The position numbers and the translations under genes are program-made. From the NCBI RefSeq assembly GCF_013055795.1, contig NZ_JABETO010000006.1, positions 124,001-188,000 on the forward strand: 64,000 bases of DNA, written 5' to 3'. The DNA comes from Streptomyces sp. I05A-00742 (lineage in GTDB: Bacteria > Actinomycetota > Actinomycetes > Streptomycetales > Streptomycetaceae). Below are positions 39,630-49,459 of this stretch, in pieces (the stretch's first letter is position 1; the number at the start of each line of letters is the position of its first letter). Under the pieces are notes generated by a model. The model was not told the DNA's origin and made no database searches. It saw only the letters and a program-made list of their open reading frames with translations.

Positions 39630-39640
39630 TCACGTGAAAC
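39627..39640. promoter_or_regulatory. parS site overlapping a terminator
   Basis: Exact GTTTCACGTGAAAC. Its left end forms the right arm of the terminator at 39594-39629. Confidence 0.95.
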
Positions 39641-39649
39641 CGTGCCGCG

Positions 39650-39979
39650 TTACTTGGCGGAGATGAAGGGGTCCAGGTCGCGCTCGAGGGCGGCCTTCGG
39701 CTTGGCACCCACAATGGTCTTCACGACCTCGCCGCCTTGGTAGACGTTGAGGGTCGGGATCGACATGACGCCGTACTTGGCCGCGGTCGAGGGATTCTGG
39801 TCGATGTTCAGCTTGACGATCTCGATCTTGTCGCCGTGCTCGGCGGCGATGGCCTCGAGCGAGGGGGCGATCTGGCGGCAGGGGCCGCACCAGTCGGCCC
39901 AGAAGTCCACCAGCACGGGCTTGTCGCTCTTGAGGACGTCCTCGTCGAAGGACGCGTCGGTCACGGCCTTGAGAGCCAT
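39650..39979 (-). CDS. trxA: Thioredoxin
   Basis: A 109-residue thioredoxin with the active-site WCGPC (C31, C34) and conserved SIPTLNVY (cis-proline). It reduces protein disulphides and is reduced by the TrxB encoded 41 bp upstream. Leftward operon sigM-antisigma-trxB-trxA resembles that of Mycobacterium tuberculosis (sigM, rsmA, trxB2, trxC). Confidence 0.97.
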   Translation of the reverse strand: MALKAVTDASFDEDVLKSDKPVLVDFWADWCGPCRQIAPSLEAIAAEHGDKIEIVKLNIDQNPSTAAKYGVMSIPTLNVYQGGEVVKTIVGAKPKAALERDLDPFISAK

Positions 39980-40020
39980 TGCGGTCTCCTTGGTTCTTTT
40001 CTCTGTGGGGGCGGGGGGTG

Positions 40021-40989
40021 TCAGGCGCTCTGCTCGGGCTCGCGGAGGTTCTCGCCGTCGCCGAGGGCGGCGAGGAAGCGTTCCGCGTCGAGGGCGGCGG
40101 AGCAGCCGGTGCCGGCCGCGGTGATCGCCTGACGGTAGGTGTGGTCCACGACATCGCCGGCGGCGAAGACGCCCGTGAGGTTGGTGCGGGTGGAGGGCGC
40201 GTCGACCTTGAGGTAGCCCTCGTCGTCCAGCTCCAGCTGGCCCTTGAAGAGCTCGGTGCGGGGGTCGTGGCCGATGGCGATGAAGAGACCCGTCACCGGG
40301 AGCTCGGACGACTCACCGGTCTTGAGGTTGCGCAGGGTCAGCCCGGAGAGCTTGGCGTCGCCCTGGATCTCGGCCACCTCGCTGTCCCAGATGAAGGAGA
40401 TCTTCGGGTCGGCGAAGGCGCGCTCCTGCATGGCCTTGCTGGCGCGCAGGGCGTCACGGCGGTGGATAACGGTGACGGACTTGGCGAAGCGCGAGAGGAA
40501 GGTGGCCTCCTCCATGGCGGTGTCACCGCCACCGACCACGGCGATGTCCTGGTCCTTGAAGAAGAACCCGTCGCAGGTGGCGCACCACGACACACCGCGG
40601 CCGGACAGCTCGTCCTCGCGGGGCAGACCGAGCTTGCGGTGCTGGGAGCCGGTGGTCACGATCACGGCCTTGGCGCGGTGCACAGTACCCGCGGAGTCCG
40701 TGACGGTCTTGATCTCGTCGCTGAGGTCGACGGCCGTGATGTCGTCCGGGATCAGCTCGGCGCCGAACCGCTCGGCCTGGGCCCGCATGTTGTCCATGAG
40801 GTCCGGGCCCATGATTCCGTCGCGGAAGCCGGGGAAGTTCTCCACGTCGGTGGTGTTCATGAGCGCGCCACCGGCGGTCACTGCGCCTTCGAAGACCAGC
40901 GGCTTCAGAGAGGCACGGGCGGTGTAGAGCGCGGCCGTGTAGCCCGCGGGCCCGGAGCCAATAATGATCACGTTGCGGACGTCGCTCAC
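40021..40989 (-). CDS. trxB: Thioredoxin reductase
   Basis: A 322-residue NADPH flavoprotein that reduces thioredoxin. The FAD motif is [12 protein letters not shown] (11-22), the redox centre CATC (C136, C139), the NADPH motif [10 protein letters not shown], and the C-terminal FAD motif [10 protein letters not shown]. It lies 118 bp after the anti-sigma gene and 41 bp before trxA. Confidence 0.97.
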   Translation of the reverse strand: MSDVRNVIIIGSGPAGYTAALYTARASLKPLVFEGAVTAGGALMNTTDVENFPGFRDGIMGPDLMDNMRAQAERFGAELIPDDITAVDLSDEIKTVTDSAGTVHRAKAVIVTTGSQHRKLGLPREDELSGRGVSWCATCDGFFFKDQDIAVVGGGDTAMEEATFLSRFAKSVTVIHRRDALRASKAMQERAFADPKISFIWDSEVAEIQGDAKLSGLTLRNLKTGESSELPVTGLFIAIGHDPRTELFKGQLELDDEGYLKVDAPSTRTNLTGVFAAGDVVDHTYRQAITAAGTGCSAALDAERFLAALGDGENLREPEQSA

Positions 40990-41107
40990 GGGTGTCTTCC
41001 TTGTCTCTGCCGACTGCTGACTGGGTGCTTGCTGGGTCTCACCCCACCCAACGGATCCTACGGGGCGAGCATTCCCCCGAGGGCATCGCAGCGGTCGGAG
41101 AGACGGT

Positions 41108-42064
41108 TCAGGACCGCGAGACCGTCTCGTTCACCAGGACCTTTCCCGGGGTGCCGGGGGAAGTGACGACACAGTCCGCCGCGACGACATAGACGTCAAC
41201 GAGCGTGTCGTCGCCGGAGTGCGGATAGATCACCAGATAGGTCTCCGTACCGGTGAAGCGCTCCTGCCGAACCGCGAGAGCCGCCTCCGGGCGGCCGATG
41301 CCCCGCTGCACACAGTTCGGGGCGGTGGTGTCCGAGCCCTGGAACGTCTCGGTGCTCTCCTGGGCGCGCATTCCCCGGGTCTCGGCCGGCTTGAGGTTGG
41401 TCAGGACGTCGTGCACGCGTGTCTTGAGTTCCATCACGGCGACTGCGGACGGGCTCGGGCGGTCCGCCCGGGAAGGGGCGCTGTCTTCACCGTCTCCGCT
41501 CTGGAGGAGAAGGGTGCCCACGCCGAGAGCAGCAGCGGCGCAGGCCGTACTGAGGAGGGTCCGGGACCAACGGCGATTCCGGAGGGACTTCCGGCCCCCG
41601 GCCGACGGGGTCCGACGGCCCGGCCCGGTCGCTCCACGGGGATGCCCGGCGGGGCGATTCATGGACGGTGTTTCACGTGAAACGGAGGTCTCGGCCTCCC
41701 GCAGCGGCTCGGGCGGTGTTTCACGTGAAACGTGCCCTGTGATGACCGCCGTGGTTTCACGTGCTGTGGTTTCACGTGAAACGGTGACGACCGCTTCCTG
41801 GGGGGTCGTCGCGTCGAGCAGCGCCTCGGCCGCGAGAGCCGCGTCGATCCGCCCGGCCACATCCGCCGGCATCCTGACAGGGCCGGGCAGGGTGCCCAGC
41901 AGATCGCGGATCTCGTCGAGGGAAGCGCGGACGTCATCGCAGAGCACACAGTCCGCCAGATGCTCCCGCAGGTCCGCGCTGCGCGCGGGAGAGAGGATCC
42001 CCTCGGTGAGTGCGGAGATCTCCGAGACTTCCGGATGCCCGTCCACGCCGGTCGTCGAGGTCAC
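41108..42064 (-). CDS. Anti-sigma factor of SigM (zinc-binding type)
   Basis: A 318-residue protein. The N-terminal domain has the HxxxCxxC motif of ZAS anti-sigma factors (H35, C39, C42). A long Pro/Ser/Thr-rich cytoplasmic linker follows, containing VSRET three times (95-99, 112-116, 128-132), each coded by an exact parS site. One membrane helix (about [18 protein letters not shown], 168-187) leads to an extracellular domain. It binds SigM and releases it on stress. It overlaps sigM by 4 bp. In M. tuberculosis the equivalent is rsmA beside sigM. Confidence 0.9.
   Translation of the reverse strand: MTSTTGVDGHPEVSEISALTEGILSPARSADLREHLADCVLCDDVRASLDEIRDLLGTLPGPVRMPADVAGRIDAALAAEALLDATTPQEAVVTVSRETTARETTAVITGHVSRETPPEPLREAETSVSRETPSMNRPAGHPRGATGPGRRTPSAGGRKSLRNRRWSRTLLSTACAAAALGVGTLLLQSGDGEDSAPSRADRPSPSAVAVMELKTRVHDVLTNLKPAETRGMRAQESTETFQGSDTTAPNCVQRGIGRPEAALAVRQERFTGTETYLVIYPHSGDDTLVDVYVVAADCVVTSPGTPGKVLVNETVSRS
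41670..41683. promoter_or_regulatory. parS site (in the anti-sigma gene)
   Basis: Exact GTTTCACGTGAAAC, coding VSRET at residues 128-132 of the anti-sigma factor. Confidence 0.95.
41718..41731. promoter_or_regulatory. parS site (in the anti-sigma gene)
   Basis: Exact GTTTCACGTGAAAC, coding VSRET at residues 112-116. It is 48 bp from the previous site. Confidence 0.95.
41769..41782. promoter_or_regulatory. parS site (in the anti-sigma gene), with a half-site beside it
   Basis: Exact GTTTCACGTGAAAC, coding VSRET at residues 95-99. A half-site (GTTTCACGTG) lies at 41754-41763. Confidence 0.95.
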
Positions 42065-42774
42065 GCTCGCCCACCTCCGCCCTTCACTGGGTTCACGTCA
42101 CTCCGTCCAGCCGGTGGTGGGACGGACGTCCCCTGCGACCGGTTCCTTTCCCTCTCGGTACGAGGGCTACCCCTGCCGCCGGGGTGCAGATGGGTGAGCA
42201 TGGGCAGCAGTCTCGCCCGTGCTCTCGCGCAGCGGCTCTTCACCGTGCCGACGGGAATGTCCAGCACGGCCGCGGCCTCGGCGACGGGATACCCCTGCAT
42301 ATCGACCAGGACGAGAACGGCGCGCTGGTCCGGCGGCAGCGTGGCCAGGGCCCCCAGCAGCTCCTGATGAAGATCCCTGCGCTCCGCGGGCTCGGCCGCC
42401 GATTCGTGGGGCTCCAGCAGGTGCTCCAGCCTCTCGGTCTCGGCGAGGGGTGACGTGCGGCGCGCGGCGGCTTTGCGGGCCCGGTCCAGGCAGGCGTTCA
42501 CCGTGATGCGGTGGAGCCACGTGGTGACGGCCGACTGGCCGCGAAAGGTGTGGGCCGCCCGGTAGGCGGAGACGAGAGCGTCCTGCACGGCGTCCGCTGC
42601 TTCTTCCCGGTCGCCGAGCGTGCGGAGGGCGACCGCCCAGAGCCGGTCGCGGTGGCGCCGCACGATCTCGCTGAAGGCATCGGGGTCACCGGCGACATGC
42701 AGGGCGAGCAGCTCGCTGTCACTGCTGCCCGTCGGTGTCCACTGCTGCCGTCCGTCCTCTGCGATTGCACTCAC
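42061..42774 (-). CDS. sigM: ECF sigma factor SigM
   Basis: A 237-residue ECF sigma factor. Region 2 (AFSEIVRRHRDRLWAVALRT, DREEAADAVQDALVSAYRAA) and region 4 (LGALATLPPDQRAVLVLVDM, VGTVKSRCARARARLLPML) are present. It directs RNA polymerase to envelope- or redox-stress promoters. The C-terminal tail after region 4 is long and Arg/Pro-rich. The start at 42774 precedes the anti-sigma gene with a 4-bp overlap at the end. Name follows the sigM-antisigma-trxB-trxA order. Confidence 0.92.
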   Translation of the reverse strand: MSAIAEDGRQQWTPTGSSDSELLALHVAGDPDAFSEIVRRHRDRLWAVALRTLGDREEAADAVQDALVSAYRAAHTFRGQSAVTTWLHRITVNACLDRARKAAARRTSPLAETERLEHLLEPHESAAEPAERRDLHQELLGALATLPPDQRAVLVLVDMQGYPVAEAAAVLDIPVGTVKSRCARARARLLPMLTHLHPGGRGSPRTERERNRSQGTSVPPPAGRSDVNPVKGGGGRA

Positions 42775-42868
42775 CCCGCCCTGAGAGCGCCGTCTCGCGC
42801 GCGATCTGTTGTTGAGACCAACTTAGAGAGGAGGGGGATCGACTGGGTAGGGGCCGAGGGTCTCTCCG

Positions 42869-44572
42869 TCAGCGGCCGAAGAAACGCACGTCACTGATGC
42901 CTTGTTTGTGCCCGGCGCGGCTGTACTCCTCATAGTCGCCGTACGGCATGGCGGTGATCCACACCAGGACGTAACGCGTCTTGGCCGGCACCTTGGGCGA
43001 GATCTTCGCGGTCTTGTCGTTCTCCATGACCTCGCCCAGCTTCTTCATGCCGCTCAGCGGCTCGTTCGCCGTCAGGCCGTGGGCGGCGTAGAGCGCGAGC
43101 TTCGTCCCACCGGAGAGCAGCATGCGGATCTCTGCCTTGGCGAGCTGCTCTTCCTTCCCGAGGTCGTAGACGATGCCGACGCCCTCTTTGTAGGACTGGG
43201 GAGCCAGCTGGTCATTGAAGGAGAGCGATCGCCAGGCGGTGCCGTCCTGCTTGTCGTACGTCTTGGACACCTGGTCCGGGTGCTGGAGCTTTCCGTCCGG
43301 CGCGTACTCCACGGCATTACGGATGCTCAGGCGGTGGGTTGCGACCTTCTGCTTGGTCTTGTCCTCCGACTGCGACTGCTGGGTGTCGTCATCCGAGTCC
43401 GAGTGCTTCAGCAGGGCGTCCGCCAACTGCCAGCTGCCCAGGCCGAGCGCGACGATGAGCAGGGAAGAGACGATCCACTTGATGGCCGTTCCGGTACGGC
43501 TCTGCAGCGGTGGCGGCGGGACAACAGGGGGATGGACGGCCTGGGGGCCGTAACCACGCGTCTGCGGCCGCGTATACACCGGTGCGCCGGAGAACGGCGT
43601 CTCCGGCGGGCGGATGCGCGGCATGGCCGCCACCGCCTTGGAGAGTTCCTCCGGTGTGGTGCACGGAGGTTCCTGGCGGGACGCGGTGGCGCCGTCGTTG
43701 ACGAGCGCGCGCATCGCCAGCTGGGAGAGCCCGCGATGGACGCCGGCCCGGACCTGGTCGGGAGCAATGAGTCCGACGCCCTTGGGCAAACCGGCCAGCC
43801 CGTGCGCGTCGCCCTCGTAGGGCCAGCGCTGGGTGAGGGAGGCGTACAGCAGGGCGCCGATGGCCTCGGTGTCGGTGCGCTGGGGGGTGTCGGAGGTGAT
43901 GCCGCGGAGCGCGGCCATCACGGCCAGGCCGCGGATGCGGTACTGGCCCGAGCCGGTGCGCAGCACGGAACCGGGGCCCAGGCGCAGATGGGCGAGGCCC
44001 TCGCGGTGGGCGGCGGCCATGGCCTGGGACACCTGGTTGACGAGCTGGTAGGCGTCGAACGGCTCCATGGGCCCGGCGGCGAGGACGGAGGTCAGTTCGG
44101 TGGCGTCGGGCAGCCACTCGTGGACGACGTAGACGAGGTCGTCCTCCTCGACGGCGTCGAGGACCTGAACGAAGCGGGGGTCACCGAGCAGCGCTGCGGA
44201 GCGGGCTGCGGCGAGCACCGTGCGCGCCCGCGGGTGGTCGGCCGGCAGCAGGTGCACACCGACGGCCCGGCGGAGCTTCTCGTCGACAGCACGCCAGCTG
44301 CTGAATCCCTCCAGACGGGTGACGCACTCCTCCAGGCGGTACCTTCTGGCGAGCTTGTGACCGCTGTGCAGTTCGGGCGAGCGCTCTCCGCGCGCGCTGC
44401 TTCCGCTCTCCGCGCGCTCGGTGTCCTGGTGCGCACCGACGACGCTCTCCTCGGTGTTCCCGGTCTCCGTGCCGTCGGCCGTGGCCTTGTCCGCCTTGGC
44501 GGTCAGCGACGGTTTGTCCTGCGCGTCGCTGCTGTCTGCCACGTCGACGGCAGCCGTGCTCCGTTCCGCCAC
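42869..44572 (-). CDS. Pseudokinase with extracellular domain (separate MviN-type kinase-like part)
   Basis: About 567 residues. The kinase-like domain has lost its key residues: the ATP lysine region reads AVGVHLLPA, the HRD site reads AHLRLGPGS, and the DFG site reads RGLAVM, so it should be inactive. A Pro-rich linker, one membrane helix (WIVSSLLIVALGLGSWQLAD) and an extracellular beta-rich domain (VEYAPDGKLQHPDQVSKTYD, discoidin-like) follow. It lies 109 bp downstream of murJ. In M. tuberculosis the MurJ homologue MviN carries a fused pseudokinase that recruits FhaA; here the two are separate genes. The GTG at 44572 follows AGGAGCGAC. Confidence 0.88.
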   Translation of the reverse strand: MAERSTAAVDVADSSDAQDKPSLTAKADKATADGTETGNTEESVVGAHQDTERAESGSSARGERSPELHSGHKLARRYRLEECVTRLEGFSSWRAVDEKLRRAVGVHLLPADHPRARTVLAAARSAALLGDPRFVQVLDAVEEDDLVYVVHEWLPDATELTSVLAAGPMEPFDAYQLVNQVSQAMAAAHREGLAHLRLGPGSVLRTGSGQYRIRGLAVMAALRGITSDTPQRTDTEAIGALLYASLTQRWPYEGDAHGLAGLPKGVGLIAPDQVRAGVHRGLSQLAMRALVNDGATASRQEPPCTTPEELSKAVAAMPRIRPPETPFSGAPVYTRPQTRGYGPQAVHPPVVPPPPLQSRTGTAIKWIVSSLLIVALGLGSWQLADALLKHSDSDDDTQQSQSEDKTKQKVATHRLSIRNAVEYAPDGKLQHPDQVSKTYDKQDGTAWRSLSFNDQLAPQSYKEGVGIVYDLGKEEQLAKAEIRMLLSGGTKLALYAAHGLTANEPLSGMKKLGEVMENDKTAKISPKVPAKTRYVLVWITAMPYGDYEEYSRAGHKQGISDVRFFGR

Positions 44573-44681
44573 CGTCGCTCCTGCCTCCCCGTCCGTTGCA
44601 CCCTGTCCACAGCCAAGACAATTGTGCCCACACTCCGTCGCCCTGCACGACACACGACGACGGGTGATGGTTGTGCTCCGG

Positions 44682-46886
44682 TCAGCGCCCCAGACGTCCG
44701 CGGACCATGCCGACCATGGCGGTGACCTCTTCCACGCGCATGCGTTTGGCGGCGATGTAGAAGACGGCGAGCAGCATCACGCCGCCGCCGATCAGGGCGG
44801 CGAGCGAACCGGCGATGCCGTAGCCGAGGGCCTGGCCGATGCCGTAGGCGATGGCTCCGCCGATGAGCGTCGCGGGGATGCACGCGCCGATGAGGCGGGT
44901 GTACGTACGCACCACGCGGGTGCCGTCCAGGTCGCCGCCGAGACGGTTGCGCAGCCTGCGCCATGCGACACCGACACCGACGGCGTAGGCCAGACCGTAG
45001 GAGACGCCCATGCCGACCACAACCCAGCGGGAGGGCAGGAGGAAGTAGCTGAGCGCCGAGCAGGAGGCGTTGACCACGGCGACGATGACCGTGTTGTAGA
45101 AGGGGGTGCGGGTGTCCTCGTAGGCGTAGAAGGCGCGGAGGACGACGTACTGCACCGAGAAGGGGATCAGCCCGAGGCTGAAGCCCATGAGGGCGTAACC
45201 GAAGAAGCGGGCTCCCTCTATTCCGCCGGACCCGAAGAGCAGGGTGCACATCGGGATGCCCAGGGCGAGGAAGGAGAAGGCGATGGGCACGATGGCCACG
45301 GCCGAGGTGCGCAGGCCCTGCGAGATGTCGTCCCGGACGGCGCTGGTGTCGCCGTCGACGGCCGAGCGCGACAGTCGCGGCAGCATGGCGGCCATGATCG
45401 AGACGGTGAGGATGGCCTGCGGCATGTTCCAGATGAGCTGGGCGTTGATGTAGGCCGTGATGCCAGTGCCGCCTTGGCGGGCGTCGGTACCGGCGGCGGT
45501 GGCGAGCTGGACGACGACCAAGTTGCCCGCCTGGTTGGCGAGCACGAACAGCATGGTCCACTTGGCGAGCTTCGCGGCCTTGCCGAGTCCGTGGCCGCGC
45601 CAGTCGAAGCGCGGTCGGATCTTGAATCCCGCCGCCCTCAGGTAGGGGATCATCGCCAGGGCCTGGACGACCAGACCGAGCAGGGTGCCGATGCCCAGCA
45701 GCCGGATGCCCTCCGGCGGAATCGTGCCGGGCTGAAGGTCGGAGCTGTCCGCCGTGCCGTACACCCAGAGGAACAGGCCGAAGGTGGCGATGACGACGAT
45801 GTTGTTGAGGGCGGGTGTCCACATCATCGCGCCGAACTTGCCGCGTGCGTTGAGGATCTGTCCCATCACCACGTGTACGCCCATGAAGAAAATGGTGGGC
45901 ATGCAGTAGCGGACGAAGGTGACCGTCACCGAGTTGGCGGCGGGTTCGTTGGCGAACTTGTTGGACATCAAGGGAACGAGGTACTCCGCGCCCAGCACGG
46001 TGAGCAGGGTGAGGCCGCCGAGGATCACGCCGACCAGCGTCAGCAGCCGGTTCGCGTAGGCCTCCCCGCCGTCGGCGTCCTCCTTCATGGAGCGCACGAG
46101 CTGCGGGATGAAGACGGAGTTGAGGCCACCGCCGATCGTCAGGAAGAAGACCATGGCCGGCAGCTGGTTTGCCACCGTGTAGGTGTCGGCCAGTACCTGG
46201 GTGCCGAGGGCTGCAACGATCAGGGCCTGCTTCGCGAAGCCGAGGAGCCGGGACACCATGGTGCCCGCGGCCATCAGGGCGCTCGACTTGAGCATCCCCG
46301 CCGCCTTGCCGCCCTTCGCCGCCGGGGCGGCGGGGACGGGCTCCGGCTCCACCAGAGGCTCGGCGGCCGGGGGCTCCACGGCGGGCACCATCGGCTGTGT
46401 GTGCTCGGCCGCGGACGGCGGCGGGTACTGGCCCGGCGCCGGGATCTGCTGCCCCGGCTGCCGCTGCGGCGGCTCGTAGGGCTGCTGCTGGTCACGGTAG
46501 AGGTGCGCGAAGGCATCCCGCTGGGGCGGCGGGGGCGTCGTCGTCCGGTCCGGGAAGCCGTCCGCGCCGATGAGCTGGGTCGCGTCGTTGTCGCCGTACG
46601 CGTAGGACGGCCCGCCGGTCTCCGGCGCGGGGGGCCAGGTCTGCTGCTGGTGACCGTGCTGCTGCGGGTGGGCGGGAGGGGGTGGCGGGGGGAGGTGGGG
46701 GCCGCCCTGCTGTGCCGCGCCGTCGTCGGCGGGCAGCCGGCCGGTGTAGGGGTCCCCCAGATACGGATCAGGGGCGTACGGACCCGGCTGCGGCGGCTCC
46801 TGGGCACCGGGCGGTGCCGGCGGGTACTGGTCCCGTCGGTCACCTCCCGCGCCCCGACCGCGGTCACCGTCGTACGGCGCGTTCAT
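44682..46886 (-). CDS. murJ: Lipid II flippase MurJ (MviN-type)
   Basis: A 734-residue membrane protein. A long Pro/Gln-rich cytoplasmic N-terminus (about 190 residues) precedes a MurJ core of about 14 helices, beginning KSSALMAAGTMVSRLLGFAK, with conserved VFIPQLVRSM and typical charged residues in the membrane. It moves lipid II to the outer face. Downstream is the pseudokinase; upstream is DUF6049. The order DUF6049-murJ-(kinase)-sigM matches Rv3909-Rv3911. Confidence 0.96.
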   Translation of the reverse strand: MNAPYDGDRGRGAGGDRRDQYPPAPPGAQEPPQPGPYAPDPYLGDPYTGRLPADDGAAQQGGPHLPPPPPPAHPQQHGHQQQTWPPAPETGGPSYAYGDNDATQLIGADGFPDRTTTPPPPQRDAFAHLYRDQQQPYEPPQRQPGQQIPAPGQYPPPSAAEHTQPMVPAVEPPAAEPLVEPEPVPAAPAAKGGKAAGMLKSSALMAAGTMVSRLLGFAKQALIVAALGTQVLADTYTVANQLPAMVFFLTIGGGLNSVFIPQLVRSMKEDADGGEAYANRLLTLVGVILGGLTLLTVLGAEYLVPLMSNKFANEPAANSVTVTFVRYCMPTIFFMGVHVVMGQILNARGKFGAMMWTPALNNIVVIATFGLFLWVYGTADSSDLQPGTIPPEGIRLLGIGTLLGLVVQALAMIPYLRAAGFKIRPRFDWRGHGLGKAAKLAKWTMLFVLANQAGNLVVVQLATAAGTDARQGGTGITAYINAQLIWNMPQAILTVSIMAAMLPRLSRSAVDGDTSAVRDDISQGLRTSAVAIVPIAFSFLALGIPMCTLLFGSGGIEGARFFGYALMGFSLGLIPFSVQYVVLRAFYAYEDTRTPFYNTVIVAVVNASCSALSYFLLPSRWVVVGMGVSYGLAYAVGVGVAWRRLRNRLGGDLDGTRVVRTYTRLIGACIPATLIGGAIAYGIGQALGYGIAGSLAALIGGGVMLLAVFYIAAKRMRVEEVTAMVGMVRGRLGR

Positions 46887-46932
46887 CGCTAGCCCACCTC
46901 ATCCGTCAGCGGCCGACCGGCCCCACGACACG

Positions 46933-49251
46933 TCAACGTTCCACTTTCTCACCCGGGCGGGAGGGGTCACCGCTCCGCGCTCCGGTGTCCGCAGCTTGAT
47001 CGCCCGGCCGCTCGGGCTCGTCGCCGTTGTTCCCGCCGTCGTCCGAGGGGCCCTCGCCATCGGCTTCCGGCCCGTTCCCGGCGCTGTCGGGCTTACCCGA
47101 CCGCTTGCGCTTGAGGTAGATGCGGAGCCCCGCGAGGACCAGGAGGAGGACACCACCGGCGATGACCAGCAGCACCATAGGGGTGATGGACGTGACATGC
47201 ACAGTGAAGTCCATCTCCTTGCCGATCCGCTGGCCGTCGGCGGTGTAGAGCTGTGCCGTCACCTTTACCGGACCGTTGGCGTACGCCCGCGTCTCGAACT
47301 TCACCGACTGGCTGTGTCCACCGTCGATCTTGACCGGCTGCTTGTCCGTGACCTTGAGGCGGTTGGGCTGGCTGGACTCCAGCTGAAGGTACAGACCGTC
47401 GATGCCCTGAAGGAGGCCGTTCTTCACCGTCACGGGGAGGACCGCGCTGCGCCCGGAGAGGGTCGGATCGGACTTCTTCACCAGGCTGACCTGATTGCGG
47501 AGGGTGTCGAGGTACGAGTCCACCGCCGTGCGGAACTCGGCCGCGCCGGCTGGGTTGCCGCGCCACGAGGTCGACATCTCCCGCATGATCGCGCTGCCGA
47601 AGGGGATGACCACCCGGTCCGGGGACGTCAGGATCGTCTTGAAGGAGGACAGGCCTTTCTGGGTCTCCCTGATGGCCTCGAAGGCTTCCTTGGGCAGTTC
47701 CTGGGCCCGGAGGGCATCCGGGTACGAGCCGGGGCCGGGCACCCGCCGGCTGGCCGCGGGGTCCGGCTTGGCCTTGGCTGCGTCCCCCAGGTCGGCGAGC
47801 GGCTGGGTCCAGCGCCCGGCGGACAGGCCGCCCAGTGCCGTGGCCATCGCCTGGGCCTGGCTGGTGGAGGGCATGCGCTGCGGGGCCACGACGATGCTGC
47901 GCTCGTTCTCCGGCGCCTGCTTGTTGATCATCAGGCTCTGGGCCAGGAACTGCTGGACCGCGAGCGAGGTCTCGCCCGCACGCGTCAGGTCGCCCTCGAA
48001 GGCCGTGGAGAGGCGTGCGTCGGCGACGACGGCCGTGTTCCCCCCGCCGATCGGGCGGGCCGCCGTGGGGGCGTAGGGGGAGCCGTCCGGCTCCCGGAGG
48101 CTGTCGCTGCGGGCGATGATGTTGTGGGCGCCGGCCGAGGTGGCGACGCCGACGATGGAGGGATCGACGGCCCCGTCGACCGGCCAGGCGAAGTCCGTGC
48201 GCGGCTTCACATGGAGGATGGTGTCCACGGTCGTGGCCGCGAGTTCGGTGGCCGACTGGAGGTGGCTGAGAGCGCCTCCGTGGTGGGCGAGCGAGGCGAG
48301 GTCGGGGTCGCCGAAGGGCAGGGCGACGACCTCCTTGCCGTCCACCGCCTTCTGGAGCTGGCCGAGCCACTGATTGGCGACCGCCTGGCCCCGCCCCGGG
48401 GTGTCCTTCCCGTCGGGCCCGGCGACCCGGTAGCTCTTCGTCATCGCCTCGACGGTGGCCAGCAGGTCGGGGTCGATCACCCAGGTGACCGGGAGGTTCT
48501 TGCCCAGTGCGACCAGCTGCTGGAGACGGCCGCCCGGGGCCAGCTCGGCCGCGAGGTCGTCATTGGGGAAGATCGGCGTCTGCTGCTGGTCGGACTCGGT
48601 CCTGGCCGTGAGGTGGGTGCTGGAGATCAGCGGCCAGAGGAAGGTGACCTGCGTCTTCTTCCCGTCGGTGCCGGACGGCTGCCACGGCAGCAGGGTCCGG
48701 CGGATGCCGAGCACCCGTTCGTAGGGCTGGTCGGTGGTCTGCCCGGAGAACGAGACGCCCAGCGGGTAGACGCCGTCCCGGTCGAGGTTGAGGTCCTTGG
48801 CGGGAACGGTCAGCGTGAATTCACGGCTGATGCCCGGCTGCAGCTTCCCGATCTTCTGCGTGTGGCCGCTCAGCTCGGCGCCGTCGGTGCCCGGGGAGAA
48901 GGCGGTCCGGTCGCCGATGTCGTCGATCTCGCTGCGCGTCGTGAGCAGTGGCCCGACCCGTAGGCCGATGCGCCCCGCGTTGACCGTCGACCGGCCCTTG
49001 TTGGTGACCGTGCCGGAAATCGTGATCTTGTCGTTCTGCGTCGGGGCGACGGGCGTCAGTGAATCGACGGAGACCGAGACCGTCCGGGAGCCCGTGCCGT
49101 CCGCGTGGGCCGCAGGAGCGTTCGGCAGCTGGGTCACGCCCAGGAACACCAGCAGCACGGCGAGCAGGGTCACGACGGTCCGGAACCGCGGGAAAGTGGC
49201 AGGAGGCGCTGTCCCCCGGAACGTCTCCTGGAACTCTGCCGCCTCGGCCAC
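46933..49251 (-). CDS. DUF6049 family membrane-anchored extracellular protein
   Basis: A 772-residue protein with a signal-like helix (VVTLLAVLLVFLGVTQL) and cut-like APAAHADG, a large extracellular part (about 60-690) starting with an Ig-like domain (VDSLTPVAPTQNDKITISGT), a central region and a second beta domain, and one membrane helix near the end (PMVLLVIAGGVLLLVLAGLR), with an acidic cytoplasmic tail. The counterpart in Mycobacterium is Rv3909. Function is unknown; linkage to murJ suggests a wall role. GTG 49251 start. It is divergent from pcnA. Confidence 0.9.
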   Translation of the reverse strand: MAEAAEFQETFRGTAPPATFPRFRTVVTLLAVLLVFLGVTQLPNAPAAHADGTGSRTVSVSVDSLTPVAPTQNDKITISGTVTNKGRSTVNAGRIGLRVGPLLTTRSEIDDIGDRTAFSPGTDGAELSGHTQKIGKLQPGISREFTLTVPAKDLNLDRDGVYPLGVSFSGQTTDQPYERVLGIRRTLLPWQPSGTDGKKTQVTFLWPLISSTHLTARTESDQQQTPIFPNDDLAAELAPGGRLQQLVALGKNLPVTWVIDPDLLATVEAMTKSYRVAGPDGKDTPGRGQAVANQWLGQLQKAVDGKEVVALPFGDPDLASLAHHGGALSHLQSATELAATTVDTILHVKPRTDFAWPVDGAVDPSIVGVATSAGAHNIIARSDSLREPDGSPYAPTAARPIGGGNTAVVADARLSTAFEGDLTRAGETSLAVQQFLAQSLMINKQAPENERSIVVAPQRMPSTSQAQAMATALGGLSAGRWTQPLADLGDAAKAKPDPAASRRVPGPGSYPDALRAQELPKEAFEAIRETQKGLSSFKTILTSPDRVVIPFGSAIMREMSTSWRGNPAGAAEFRTAVDSYLDTLRNQVSLVKKSDPTLSGRSAVLPVTVKNGLLQGIDGLYLQLESSQPNRLKVTDKQPVKIDGGHSQSVKFETRAYANGPVKVTAQLYTADGQRIGKEMDFTVHVTSITPMVLLVIAGGVLLLVLAGLRIYLKRKRSGKPDSAGNGPEADGEGPSDDGGNNGDEPERPGDQAADTGARSGDPSRPGEKVER

Positions 49252-49459
49252 GCGCTCGCCCGTCCCTCGTCGTCGTCAGTGGTCGTCGGATGTGCGTCCA
49301 CGAATGGTAACGAGACGCGCCGTGCCGAAGTGCTGCGGACCGGGGCCCAAGATCACCGAAGCGGGTCGATGCCCAGGCTGTGGCGGTTTATGACGGTCCT
49401 CACACCGCTCCGCCGATAGAGGACGGCTATGGCCGCCCGGCCACGTACCCTCTTCTGTT

